Source: Polaromonas sp. (GTDB lineage Bacteria > Pseudomonadota > Gammaproteobacteria > Burkholderiales > Burkholderiaceae_C). Taken from it: a stretch of DNA of 35,036 nt. Below are positions 7,802 to 15,581 of this stretch, one piece after another (positions within the stretch are counted from its first letter, which is position 1; every line of letters begins with the position of its first letter). Position numbers and translations under genes: made by a program. The stretch covers positions 1-35,036 of the forward strand of contig RDZZ01000047.1 in assembly GCA_004293655.1 (NCBI GenBank), written 5' to 3'. The notes beneath the pieces are model-generated. The model had not been told where the DNA came from and searched no databases. It saw only the letters and a program-made list of their open reading frames with translations.

Positions 7802-8368
7802 ATGATTCGCTTTGAAGACCAACTGGTGGAACACAGGACGTACCTGATGCGTTTTGCGCAGCTGCAATTGCGCAACGATGCCTGGGCCGAAGACGCGGTG
7901 TCCGAGACGCTGCTGGCGGCACTGTCAAAACCGCAGGCTTTTGGCAATCGGTCGCAACTCAAGACCTGGCTGGTCGGTATCCTCAAGCACAAAGTCATTG
8001 ACGCGATCCGTAGCAACACGCGCGAGGTGGCTATGGCAGAGGAGGGCAGTGACAACGACAGTGATGAGCTTGACAGACTTGTCTTTCGGGCCGATGGCCA
8101 TTTTGCAGACCCGCCCAACGACTGGGGCAACCCCCATCAGACGCTGCAGCAGAGCCAGTTTTTTCAAATACTCGATACCTGCATGGAACGCCTGCCCCCG
8201 GCACTGGGGCGGCTTTTTCTGATGCGTGAGTGGCTTGAGTTGTCGTCTGAAGAAATCTGTAAGGAGTTGTCGGTCACACCGACGAATCTTTATGTCCAGT
8301 TGCATCGGGCCAGATTGCGCTTGCAGGAATGTCTGAATATTCACTGGTTTGGCAAACGCAGCGCGTGA
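7802..8368 (+). CDS. ECF-type RNA polymerase sigma factor
   Basis: A 188-residue ECF sigma factor. Region 2 spans about residues 12-65 (YLMRFAQLQLRND, AWAEDAVSETLLAAL, SQLKTWLVGILKHKVIDAIR). Region 4 spans about 128-182, with LPPALGRLFLMREWLELSSEEI and a helix-turn-helix ending NLYVQLHRARLRLQ. It is followed after 116 bases by a small zinc-motif protein that is probably its anti-sigma factor. It is divergent from the redoxin and bufferin genes, which are natural candidates for its regulon. No clear Shine-Dalgarno precedes the ATG at 7802. Confidence 0.93.
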   Translation: MIRFEDQLVEHRTYLMRFAQLQLRNDAWAEDAVSETLLAALSKPQAFGNRSQLKTWLVGILKHKVIDAIRSNTREVAMAEEGSDNDSDELDRLVFRADGHFADPPNDWGNPHQTLQQSQFFQILDTCMERLPPALGRLFLMREWLELSSEEICKELSVTPTNLYVQLHRARLRLQECLNIHWFGKRSA

Positions 8369-8484
8369 TGGCTGTGTGTTGCCAGCCTGCGCTGCTTGGC
8401 GTTACCTGCTCGACCCTTTGTTTTGGCAGCCGCAACATATTGACTGGGTTTTAACTTCAATTTTCTGGCTTTGCAGGTGCAAGT

Positions 8485-8712
8485 GTGACCCCAAAAACGA
8501 TTCGTTCAACCAAGCTGCTCAGACGCAGCTGCCGCGAGACAGCGGCACTTTTGATCGCGCGAGAAGACCGCGCGCTCGGCATGCTCGACAAGCTGGCGCT
8601 GAAGCTGCACTTGCTGGCGTGCAAAACCTGCCCCAAATTTGAAAACCAGATTTTGACCCTGCGGGCAGCGATGGGCAAATGGCGACATTACAGCGATGAT
8701 GAAAAGGGCTGA
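8485..8712 (+). CDS. Small zinc-finger anti-sigma factor (ZAS motif)
   Basis: A 75-residue soluble protein with H42-x3-C46-x2-C49 in LHLLACKTCP, the HxxxCxxC signature of zinc-binding anti-sigma factors; C16 could provide a fourth ligand. No membrane segment is present, so sensing would be cytosolic, by metal or thiol oxidation or by a partner protein. The start is GTG at 8485 behind AGG in CAGGTGCAAGT. The 116-base gap after the sigma gene is longer than usual for such a pair. Function follows from motif and position. Confidence 0.8.
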   Translation: MTPKTIRSTKLLRRSCRETAALLIAREDRALGMLDKLALKLHLLACKTCPKFENQILTLRAAMGKWRHYSDDEKG

Positions 8713-8804
8713 ATTTCTGCGCCGCTCTGACGAAAATAGACCCGAACTGTGGCCTTGTCTGTATAGGTGTTTACGATCATTGCGCATGGCCCAACTGACT
8801 AAAG

Positions 8805-8838
8805 CATAATATATATGTACGAATGTACGCATTCGTGC
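8805..8838 (+). promoter_or_regulatory. Probable promoter -10 and 5'-end hairpin of the RNA-binding protein gene
   Basis: CATAAT at 8805-8810 resembles a -10 box. It is followed at 8819-8836 by a perfect 7-bp hairpin, ACGAATG-TACG-CATTCGT, extendable by two flanking pairs. A start near 8816 would place the hairpin at the very 5' end of a leader of about 145 bases. Long structured leaders are typical of cold-inducible mRNAs. The rest of 8713-8960 holds no gene. Confidence 0.35.
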
Positions 8839-8960
8839 GGGTCAGGTGATCGGTCAGTTCTGCGCGCTACAGCGCAACGGATAAAGTTTGTTGTGCCCTC
8901 GGGACTCCATCGCTTTTGTCAATGCTTTCGATATTGTGTTTTTAGAGGAGTCCCTTTTTT

Positions 8961-9491
8961 ATGGGCAACAAACTTTACGTCGGCAATCTGCCGTACTCGG
9001 TTCGCGACGAAGATCTGCAACAGTCTTTCGGTCAATTCGGCTCTGTGACCAGCGCCAAAGTCATGATGGAACGCGACACCGGTCGCTCCAAGGGCTTTGG
9101 CTTTGTTGAGATGGGCAGCGAGGCCGACGCGCAAGCTGCCATCAATGGCATGAATGGCCAGTCTTTGGGTGGCCGCAGTGTGGTGGTGAACGAAGCCCGC
9201 CCCATGGAAGCACGCCCCCCCCGCTCGGGTGGCGGCTTTGGTGGTGGCGGTGGTGGCTACGGCGGCGGCGGCGGTGGTGGTGGCTACGGTGGCGGGCGCT
9301 CCGGCGGTGACGGCGGCGGTTATGGTGGTGGTGGTGGCCGCTCTGGTGGCGACGGTGGTGGTTATGGTGGCGGCCGCTCTGGTGGCGACGGCGGCTATGG
9401 CGGCGGTCGCTCCGATGGCGATGGCGGCTTTCGCAGCCCTTATGGCGGCGGTGGCCGTTCAGGCGGCGGTGGTGGCCGTGGCGGCTATTGA
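8961..9491 (+). CDS. Glycine-rich RRM-domain RNA-binding protein
   Basis: A 176-residue protein with one RNA-recognition motif at residues 3-80, showing RNP2 (LYVGNL, 5-10) and RNP1 (SKGFGFVE, 43-50), then a low-complexity tail of GGGGYGGG- and GRSGGDGG-type units from about residue 90 to the end. Single-RRM glycine-rich proteins of cyanobacteria and proteobacteria bind single-stranded RNA and are often cold-induced. A strong GAGGAG site lies ahead of the ATG, and the gene ends in an intrinsic terminator. The tail is encoded by imperfect GGTGGC-type repeats and probably varies in length between strains. It is monocistronic. Confidence 0.93.
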   Translation: MGNKLYVGNLPYSVRDEDLQQSFGQFGSVTSAKVMMERDTGRSKGFGFVEMGSEADAQAAINGMNGQSLGGRSVVVNEARPMEARPPRSGGGFGGGGGGYGGGGGGGGYGGGRSGGDGGGYGGGGGRSGGDGGGYGGGRSGGDGGYGGGRSDGDGGFRSPYGGGGRSGGGGGRGGY

Positions 9492-9505
9492 ATTGGTGTG
9501 AGCAC

Positions 9506-9566
9506 TTTCAGCCTCGGCTGAAACAGCTTTCAGAAGGCTTCAAGACTTGGGTTTTGAAGCCTTTTT
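9506..9566 (+). terminator. Tandem hairpins and intrinsic terminator after the RNA-binding protein gene
   Basis: The first hairpin is TTTCAGCC-TC-GGCTGAAA (9506-9523). The second pairs AGGCTTCAA (9535-9543) with TTGAAGCCT (9554-9562) and is followed by TTTT, a standard Rho-independent terminator. It also separates this gene from the convergent dehydrogenase gene. Confidence 0.85.
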
Positions 9567-9609
9567 AGTTGGTAAATGCCTTCCAGCGCAATCGCTACCT
9601 GTGGTGTGC

Positions 9610-9626
9610 GCTATATTATCAATAGC
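9610..9626. repeat. Short dispersed palindrome (GCTAT...ATAGC)
   Basis: GCTATATTATCAATAGC matches the GCTAT-n-ATAGC ends seen in the longer repeat copies of this window. It lies just beyond the dehydrogenase stop codon and is followed by CCGGCTTTTTC. It may be a decayed copy of the same family. Confidence 0.45.
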
Positions 9627-9638
9627 ACTCCGGCTTTT

Positions 9639-10433
9639 TCAAACATCTTGAATCTCGCCACCGCTGTTCTGGCGTGGCTTGCGCGCACGGCCTGTCAGGG
9701 CTTTGTCAAACACCGCATTGGGAAGCACACGGAGCAGTTTGGCCACCACGCCCATCTGCCACGGAATCACCCGGTAGCTGGCACCTTGTGCGATGGCCTT
9801 GAATGCTTTGTCTGCAAACACATCAGACTTCATCAAAAAAGGCATGCTGTAGCTGTTTTTTTGCGTCAGGGGGGTGTCGATGTAGCCTGGGCAAATGGTC
9901 ACCACCTTCACACCACTGGCTTTGAGCTCGCCGCGCAGGCTTTCGCAATAGGCAATCACTGCCGCCTTGCTGGCGCAATAGGCGCCATGCCCTGGCAGGC
10001 CACGGATGCCCGCCACACTGCCAACGCCTACCAGCGCGCCTGAGCCGCGCCGGCTCATGGCCTCAATGAAAGGGTGAAACGTCGCTGCCAGGCCGATGTT
10101 GTTGGTGGCAAAGGTTTGCGCCATCACGCCCAGGTCTTCATGCATGCGGGTGTCCATGCCGATGCTGATGCCAGCATTGGCAATCACCACATCGGGCAAA
10201 CCTTGTTGCTGGATGCAGGCCTGGCCCGCTGCCACGATACTGCCCACCACAGAAACATCTGCACTATAAATTTGATAGCTGCTCGTGCTTATGGCGCTTG
10301 CCGTAGCCCATGATTTGACCTCAGATGTCCGGCGCGCTACCAGGGCCAGGCGCCAGCCCGCCTGGTGAAACCGCAGCGCCAGCGCCTGACCGATGCCGCT
10401 GGACGCGCCCGTGATGAAAACAAGTTTGGACAC
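9639..10433 (-). CDS. Short-chain dehydrogenase/reductase (SDR family)
   Basis: A 264-residue NAD(P)-dependent SDR with nucleotide motif TGASSGIG (8-15), ANAG in the middle, and catalytic Ser139, Tyr152 and Lys156 (GAYCASK). The GTG start at 10433 is preceded by CCAGGAG with 7-base spacing; the in-frame ATG at 10472 lacks this and adds a non-homologous tail. Substrate is unknown. Residues about 41-57 (SWATASAISTSSYQIYS) are encoded by a dispersed palindrome-type sequence (10261-10309) and look like an in-frame insertion in a variable surface segment before the conserved ADVS. It follows lptC on the same strand after 51 bases. Confidence 0.88.
   Translation of the reverse strand: MSKLVFITGASSGIGQALALRFHQAGWRLALVARRTSEVKSWATASAISTSSYQIYSADVSVVGSIVAAGQACIQQQGLPDVVIANAGISIGMDTRMHEDLGVMAQTFATNNIGLAATFHPFIEAMSRRGSGALVGVGSVAGIRGLPGHGAYCASKAAVIAYCESLRGELKASGVKVVTICPGYIDTPLTQKNSYSMPFLMKSDVFADKAFKAIAQGASYRVIPWQMGVVAKLLRVLPNAVFDKALTGRARKPRQNSGGEIQDV
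10261..10309. repeat. Dispersed repeat inside the SDR coding sequence
   Basis: GCACTATAAATTTGATAGC followed by TGCTCGTGCTTATGGCGCTTG has the look of the palindromic repeats scattered through Comamonadaceae genomes. It keeps the reading frame of the dehydrogenase and encodes roughly residues 41-57. Assignment rests on resemblance to the GCTAT-n-ATAGC family and on recall of such repeats in related genomes. Confidence 0.5.
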
Positions 10434-10484
10434 CCTTGGACTCCTGGGGGATTGAAAAGCAGTGAGCGGCAATACGTCGTGTGG

Positions 10485-11162
10485 CTAACGGGGCAATGCA
10501 CGGCCCGCTGTGGGCGTGAGCACGCCTTTGACACGGCCCTTCAGCTCAGCGACGCCTGTCAGGTTGTCATAGGCCAGGGTGTCGCCGGAGAACTGGTCGT
10601 TGCCGCGCGTGAGCACAACAGGCTTGTGGGATTTCACCCGCTCGTCGTTTAGAAAGATGTGCAGAAACTCACCACGAAACTGCATGCTGGGTGTGCTCTG
10701 GCCTGCTGCGTCCTTGAAGCTCTCGCGCACAACCCGTGCATTGCCAATCAGTTGCAGCTCAGACCCGTCACCATTGCTTAAAACCCGACTGGCCGTTGAA
10801 GTGGTCAGCCGCCCTTGCGCATCCATGCTGCGAATCCGCCCCTGGTCAATCTCCAGCGTGTCCGTGGCAGGGTAATGCCGGGCTTCAACGCCCATCACCT
10901 GGCTTTTGAGCAGGCCCGCATCGTCAAAGTTTTTCACGCTGAAGCCGCGCATGAAATAGTCGGTGGCATGCCGGACTTCTTTGACTGCCTCTGCGGAGTT
11001 GAGAGCCGGTGTGTTGCGCTGCAGCCAGTAGGTGCCCAGGGCCAACGCACCCATCATGACCAGGGGCGTGTAGATGGACGCGCTGTCCCACAAACGCAAC
11101 ACCTGCTGCCAAAAACGGCGCAGGCTGCTGCGGGCGGGTCTGCGGCGGGCTGCAGTCGTCAT
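10485..11162 (-). CDS. lptC: LptC, lipopolysaccharide export protein
   Basis: A 225-residue bitopic inner-membrane protein: a basic N-terminus, a transmembrane helix at about 31-48 (IYTPLVMMGALALGTYWL), then a periplasmic beta-jellyroll with DYFMRGFSVKNFDDAG typical of LptC. It takes LPS from the LptB2FG transporter and passes it to LptA. Its start overlaps the kdsC stop by four bases. The expected next gene, lptA, is absent; an SDR gene follows instead. The family is confident. Confidence 0.9.
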   Translation of the reverse strand: MTTAARRRPARSSLRRFWQQVLRLWDSASIYTPLVMMGALALGTYWLQRNTPALNSAEAVKEVRHATDYFMRGFSVKNFDDAGLLKSQVMGVEARHYPATDTLEIDQGRIRSMDAQGRLTTSTASRVLSNGDGSELQLIGNARVVRESFKDAAGQSTPSMQFRGEFLHIFLNDERVKSHKPVVLTRGNDQFSGDTLAYDNLTGVAELKGRVKGVLTPTAGRALPR

Positions 11163-11704
11163 GCGGTAAACGCTTGCAGCAACTGTGCATAGTGCCCACT
11201 GGCTACCAGCAGCAGGTCACAGAACTCCCGTGCCGCACCATGCCCGCCAGCGGCTTGCGTGGTGTGGTGGGCCAGTGCCTTGACCTCGATGTGCGCATTG
11301 GCCGGCGCACAGCTGAAAGCGGCGCGCCGCATCACGGGCAGATCGGGCCAGTCGTCGCCCATGGCAGCGGCCTGCTGCCACGCCAGCCCCAGCGCCTGCA
11401 GTGTGGCTTCAGCGGCAGGGCGCTTGTCTTCCGTGCCGAAGTGCGCATGGGTGATTCCCAGCGCCTGAAGTCGCGCCCGCAGCGCCGGGCTGTCGCGGCC
11501 AGTGATCACCGCAGGTGTGATGCCCGCGCGCTGCAGCAGCTTCAAGCCGTGGCCGTCGAGCGTGTTGAAGCGTTTGAGGGTTTCACCCTGCTCGCACAGG
11601 TACAGGCCGCCATCGGTCAGCACGCCATCAATGTCAAAAAACGCGACGCGCACGCCTTGGGCTTTGAGCAGAAGTTCAGGGGCGAAATTGAGGGCGGGCA
11701 ACAT
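11159..11704 (-). CDS. kdsC: KdsC, 3-deoxy-D-manno-octulosonate 8-phosphate phosphatase
   Basis: A 181-residue HAD-family phosphatase of the compact KdsC type that releases phosphate from Kdo-8-phosphate in LPS inner-core synthesis. The nucleophile motif FFDIDGVLTDG (Asp24, Asp26), ITGRD for motif II, and the acidic motif MGDDWPDLP are present. The ATG at 11704 overlaps the kdsD stop (TAATG), so I prefer it to the longer frame starting at 11752. It is translationally coupled on both sides, to kdsD and lptC. Confidence 0.93.
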   Translation of the reverse strand: MLPALNFAPELLLKAQGVRVAFFDIDGVLTDGGLYLCEQGETLKRFNTLDGHGLKLLQRAGITPAVITGRDSPALRARLQALGITHAHFGTEDKRPAAEATLQALGLAWQQAAAMGDDWPDLPVMRRAAFSCAPANAHIEVKALAHHTTQAAGGHGAAREFCDLLLVASGHYAQLLQAFTA

Positions 11705-12696
11705 TAGATGACCTTGGCCCGCATCAAATCGTTGGTATTGAGCGCACCGCACAGCACCCCGTTGGCGTCCACCACCAGCACGCTGGTGATGCGGTGCTGC
11801 TCCATCAGGGCCACGGCTTCTGCGGCCAGGCAGTCTGCACGCACGGTGTGGGGCCGGTCACACATGACGTCACCCGCCTGGGTGGTGCGCAGGTCAACGC
11901 CTTTTTCAACCAGGCGGCGCAGGTCACCGTCGGTAAAGATGCCCAAAACCTGTTGGTGGGCATTGACGATGGCGGAAGCTCCCAGGCCTTTGGTACTCAT
12001 CTCGCGCATGAGGTCGCTAAAACTCGCCTCAAGCCCTACCTGCGGCACCGCATCGCCACGGCGCATCACATCGCTGACGTGTGTGAGCAGTTTGCGGCCC
12101 AGCGCGCCGCCAGGGTGAGAGCGGGCAAAGTCTTCTGGCCTGAAACCACGCGCATCGAGCAGCGCCACAGCCAGCGCGTCGCCCAGGGCAAGTTGCGCTG
12201 TGGTGCTGGCAGTCGGTGCCAGATTCAGCGGGCAGGCCTCTTGTGCCACGCTGCTGTCCAGCGTGACCTGTGCGTGTCTGGCCAGCGTGGATTGCAGCCC
12301 ACCGGTGATGGCCACCAGCGGCACGCCCTGGCGACTGAGCATCGGCAAAATGGCGGTGAGTTCTGCACTCTCGCCACTGTTGGAAATCGCCAGCACCACA
12401 TCTGCCGGCGTGATCATGCCCAGGTCGCCATGGCTGGCTTCTGCCGGGTGGACAAACATGGCGGGGGTGCCGGTCGAGGCCAGTGTGGCCGCTACCTTGC
12501 GGCCAATGTGGCCGCTTTTGCCCATGCCCATGACCACCACACGGCCCCGGCAGGTCAGCACAATATGAACAGCGCGTGCAAACTCCGGGCCAACCCGGCT
12601 TGCCAGGCCCAGCACGGCAGCGGCTTCTATCTCAAAGGTTTTCCGGGCCAGAACCTGTGCCTGATCGGCGTCAAATGGGAGGGCATCAAAACTCAT
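11704..12696 (-). CDS. kdsD: KdsD, D-arabinose 5-phosphate isomerase
   Basis: A 330-residue KpsF/GutQ-type isomerase that makes arabinose-5-phosphate for Kdo synthesis. An N-terminal SIS domain (about 35-185) contains GMGKSGHIGRK, HPAEASHGDLGM and ISNSGES, and two C-terminal CBS domains follow (about 210-330). The ATG at 12696 gives the usual length; the frame extends to 12765 but would run through the divergent promoter region. First gene of the kdsD-kdsC-lptC operon, divergent from the KefB/C-like gene with a 72-base gap. Confidence 0.94.
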   Translation of the reverse strand: MSFDALPFDADQAQVLARKTFEIEAAAVLGLASRVGPEFARAVHIVLTCRGRVVVMGMGKSGHIGRKVAATLASTGTPAMFVHPAEASHGDLGMITPADVVLAISNSGESAELTAILPMLSRQGVPLVAITGGLQSTLARHAQVTLDSSVAQEACPLNLAPTASTTAQLALGDALAVALLDARGFRPEDFARSHPGGALGRKLLTHVSDVMRRGDAVPQVGLEASFSDLMREMSTKGLGASAIVNAHQQVLGIFTDGDLRRLVEKGVDLRTTQAGDVMCDRPHTVRADCLAAEAVALMEQHRITSVLVVDANGVLCGALNTNDLMRAKVI

Positions 12697-12768
12697 GCTG
12701 CATTCTATAGAGCAGTTCAACCGAAGAAGTGCGCCTTTATTTACAACGCCATCAGATACCATCAAAAC

Positions 12769-14784
12769 ATGAGCGCACTTGAACTGACCCTGCTTTACCT
12801 GCTGGCCGCCGTGCTGGGTGTGGTGGCTTGCCGCTCACTCAAACTGCCGCCCATGCTGGGCTATCTGGCCGTGGGGGTGGTGATTGGCCCGCACGCTCTG
12901 GCCTTGTCCAAAAACGCCGATGGTGTGCGGCACCTGGGCGAGTTTGGCGTGGTTTTCCTGATGTTCGTCATTGGGCTTGAATTCAACCTGCCCAAACTGC
13001 GCTCCATGCGCCAGCATGTGTTTGGCCTGGGGCTGCTGCAGGTGGTGCTGACGATTGTGCTGGCCACGCTGGGCTCGTTGGGCCTGGCCAGCATCGCCCC
13101 TGCGCTCTGGAAGATGCCATGGCAAACCGCGCTGGCGCTGTCGGGAGCGATGGCCATGAGCAGCACGGCAATTGTGGTCAAACTGCTGGCCGAGCGGCTG
13201 GAGATGGACTCCGAGCATGGCAAACGCGTGATGGGCGTGCTGCTGTTTCAGGACTTGGCCGTGGTGCCCCTGCTGGTGTTGATTCCCGCCTTGGGCTCGC
13301 CTGCCGACCAGTTGTTCATCGCGCTGGGGATTGCCGCCGTCAAGGCAACGGTGCTGGTGGGCCTGCTGCTCAGCGGTGGGCAGCGCGTGATGCGCTGGTG
13401 GCTGACCATTGTGGCGCGGCGCAAAAGCGAAGAGCTGTTTGTGCTCAATTTGCTGCTGGTCACCTTGGCGCTGGCCTGGCTCACCGAACTGGCGGGCCTG
13501 AGCCTGGCGCTCGGCGCATTCATTGCCGGCATGCTGATTTCAGAGACCGAGTTCAAGCACCAGGTGGAGACCGATATCCGCCCGTTTCACGATGTGCTGC
13601 TGGGCCTGTTTTTCATCAGCATTGGCATGATGCTGAACTGGCACATTGTGCTGGAGCGCTGGCCTTTGGTGTTGCTGCTGGCGACGCTGCCGGTATTGTT
13701 CAAACTGGTGCTGGTCACTGCCCTGGCGCGGGCGCTGGGGGCGACCGCTGGTGTGTCGCTGCGCACCGGGCTGTACCTGGCGCAGGCAGGCGAGTTTGGC
13801 TTTGTGCTGCTGACGCTGAGCCATGAAAACCACTTGGTGCCGCCGGAGCTGCTCAACCCGATTCTGGCCAGCATGGTGTTGTCCATGCTGGCCACGCCCT
13901 TCATCATCATGCAAAGCAGTCGCATCGTGATGAAGTTGGTGGCCAGTGAATGGCTGCAGCAGTCGCTGCAAATGACCAGCATTGCGCGCAAATCCATCAA
14001 CGCCAACAAGCACGTGATTATTTGCGGCTATGGCCGTTGCGGCCAGAACTTGGGGTCGATGCTGGAGCGCGAGGGCATTCAGTACATGGCGCTTGACCTG
14101 GACCCTGACCGGGTGCGCCAGGCCGCTGCTGCGGGTGACTCGGTGGTGTTTGGCGATGCGGTGCGCTTGCAGGCCCTGATGGCCGCCGGCCTGGCACGGG
14201 CCAGTGCGGTGGTGGTGACGTATCTGGACACCGCCAGTGCCCTGAAGGTGCTGGCCAACACGCGTGCCCATGCGCCCCACGTCCCAGTCATTGTGCGCAC
14301 CGTGGACGACCATGACCTTGAAAAGCTGCAAGCCGCCGGTGCCACCGAAGTCGTGCCCGAGGCCATTGAAGGCAGCCTGATGCTGGCCAGCCACGCCTTA
14401 GCGCTGGTGGGTGTACCGATGCGGCGCGTGATCCGGGTGGTGCAAGACCAGCGCGATGCGCGCTACAACCTGCTGCGCGGCTACTTTCGCGGGGCCGATG
14501 ACGACACCGTCAACGAGCTGGATGAAGAGCGTCTGGCGAGCATTGTCTTGCCGCTGGGCATCAAATCGGTCGGCAAATCGCTGGGCTCGCTGGACTTGCC
14601 CTTGCTGGGGGTGCGTGTGGTGAGCCTGCGCCGCAACAAAGGCAAAGTCGTTGTCAGCGACAACGACGCTGTGCTGGAGGGTGGCGATACGCTGGTGTTG
14701 TCAGGCAAGCCAGCGGCGCTGGCCATGGCAGAAGAAAAGCTGCTGCGCAGCCGGGCTTCAAGAAATAACCCTGCATCGGCTTGA
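12769..14784 (+). CDS. CPA2-family cation:proton antiporter with RCK domain (KefB/KefC-like)
   Basis: A 671-residue protein. Residues 1 to about 385 form the Na+/H+-exchanger-type membrane domain, with LPPMLGYLAVGVVIGP, FGVVFLMFVIGLEF, SSTAIVVKLL and LFQDLAVVPLL. A TrkA-N nucleotide domain begins at about 414 (VIICGYGRCGQNLG), and a TrkA-C domain lies at about 570-655. KefB/C proteins exchange K+ for H+ under glutathione control in enterics; whether this one is glutathione-gated is not visible. The ATG at 12769 is chosen by homology. An open frame reaching back to 11794 is antisense to kdsD and not coding. KefB/C-like genes divergent from kdsD are common in related bacteria. Confidence 0.92.
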   Translation: MSALELTLLYLLAAVLGVVACRSLKLPPMLGYLAVGVVIGPHALALSKNADGVRHLGEFGVVFLMFVIGLEFNLPKLRSMRQHVFGLGLLQVVLTIVLATLGSLGLASIAPALWKMPWQTALALSGAMAMSSTAIVVKLLAERLEMDSEHGKRVMGVLLFQDLAVVPLLVLIPALGSPADQLFIALGIAAVKATVLVGLLLSGGQRVMRWWLTIVARRKSEELFVLNLLLVTLALAWLTELAGLSLALGAFIAGMLISETEFKHQVETDIRPFHDVLLGLFFISIGMMLNWHIVLERWPLVLLLATLPVLFKLVLVTALARALGATAGVSLRTGLYLAQAGEFGFVLLTLSHENHLVPPELLNPILASMVLSMLATPFIIMQSSRIVMKLVASEWLQQSLQMTSIARKSINANKHVIICGYGRCGQNLGSMLEREGIQYMALDLDPDRVRQAAAAGDSVVFGDAVRLQALMAAGLARASAVVVTYLDTASALKVLANTRAHAPHVPVIVRTVDDHDLEKLQAAGATEVVPEAIEGSLMLASHALALVGVPMRRVIRVVQDQRDARYNLLRGYFRGADDDTVNELDEERLASIVLPLGIKSVGKSLGSLDLPLLGVRVVSLRRNKGKVVVSDNDAVLEGGDTLVLSGKPAALAMAEEKLLRSRASRNNPASA

Positions 14785-14855
14785 GGCATTGACGTGGAGC
14801 GCTCGCAGCACACCACATCCGGGCACCATCAGGCTCAGCAATTGAAGGAGTTCCC

Positions 14856-15479
14856 ATGAAACGACGCCAGGCACTGACCGTATGGACGACGCTGGCAGCC
14901 AGCAACTGGTTTGCCTGGCCTGCCAGCACCCGCGCACAAACCACGCTAGACATGGCCGCCATTTTGCGCACAGGCGGCTGCGTTGTGCTGCTCAGGCATG
15001 CACAAACAGAGCCTGGCATCGGTGATCCGCCGAATTTCAGGCCAGAGCAGTGCAGCACCCAGCGCAACCTGAGCACCGATGGCCGGGTGCAGGCGCAGCG
15101 CATCGGTCAGTGGTTTAAAGACCGCAAGCTGCAAGCCAGCGCGGTGCAGTCCAGCGCCTGGTGCCGCTGCAAGGACACGGCAGACATTGCATTTGGCACA
15201 CACAACGTGTTGCCCGCTCTTGCGTCCACCTTTGAGAACAGCGCCGCCCAGGCAGGCCAGACGCAGACGCTGCGTGCGTTGCTCAAGGCTGTGCGTCCTG
15301 GGCAATTTGAAGTCTGGGTGACGCACCAGGTCAACATCACCGCCTTGACTGGAGAAGTGCCCGCCATGGGTGAGGCGTTTGTGGTGGACAACAACGCAAA
15401 GGTGCTGGCGCGCACCCGGTTCGGCCAACAGATGTCGGGTTTTTACAACATCGAACGCTCTGTTATTTATAGCATCTGA
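14856..15479 (+). CDS. Secreted histidine phosphatase family protein
   Basis: A 207-residue protein with an N-terminal signal segment (MKRRQALTVW then a hydrophobic stretch ending TRAQ), so it is probably periplasmic. The phosphohistidine motif is LLRHAQTEPG with R47 and H48 (RHA rather than RHG), and a second His occurs in WVTHQVNI. The substrate is unknown. GAAGGAG precedes the ATG. The last residues, SVIYSI, are encoded by the start of a dispersed palindromic repeat (copy B), which also supplies the stop codon, so the native C-terminus was probably replaced or extended by a few residues. It follows the antiporter by 71 bases. Confidence 0.85.
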   Translation: MKRRQALTVWTTLAASNWFAWPASTRAQTTLDMAAILRTGGCVVLLRHAQTEPGIGDPPNFRPEQCSTQRNLSTDGRVQAQRIGQWFKDRKLQASAVQSSAWCRCKDTADIAFGTHNVLPALASTFENSAAQAGQTQTLRALLKAVRPGQFEVWVTHQVNITALTGEVPAMGEAFVVDNNAKVLARTRFGQQMSGFYNIERSVIYSI

Positions 15480-15510
15480 TGTCGGTACTTGCTGCTGCAG
15501 CGGCTTTTTT
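15457..15510 (+). repeat. Dispersed palindromic repeat, copy B
   Basis: Starts GCTCTGTTATTTATAGC and ends TACTTGCTGCTGCAGCGGC followed by TTTTTT, matching copy A (4400-4454) at both ends. It overlaps the last codons of the histidine phosphatase gene and would serve as its terminator-like end. Confidence 0.6.
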
Positions 15511-15581
15511 CGTTGTTAAAAATCTAACTGGCCGGCAATGGCCGGCGAGGTGACCCCATCGCACTTGCCTGATTGCCCAGT

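Noticed and set aside
9229-9484. GGTGGC-rich direct repeats that might suggest a tandem-repeat locus or CRISPR
   Set aside because: They encode the glycine-rich tail of the RRM protein in frame and lack regular spacers.
11794-12768. Long plus-strand open frame continuing upstream of the KefB/C-like gene
   Set aside because: It is antisense to kdsD, encodes a His/Cys-rich low-quality sequence, and the antiporter homology begins exactly at the ATG at 12769.
13540-14394. 284-codon minus-strand open frame
   Set aside because: Antisense to the RCK region of the antiporter; His/Gln-rich and without family motifs.
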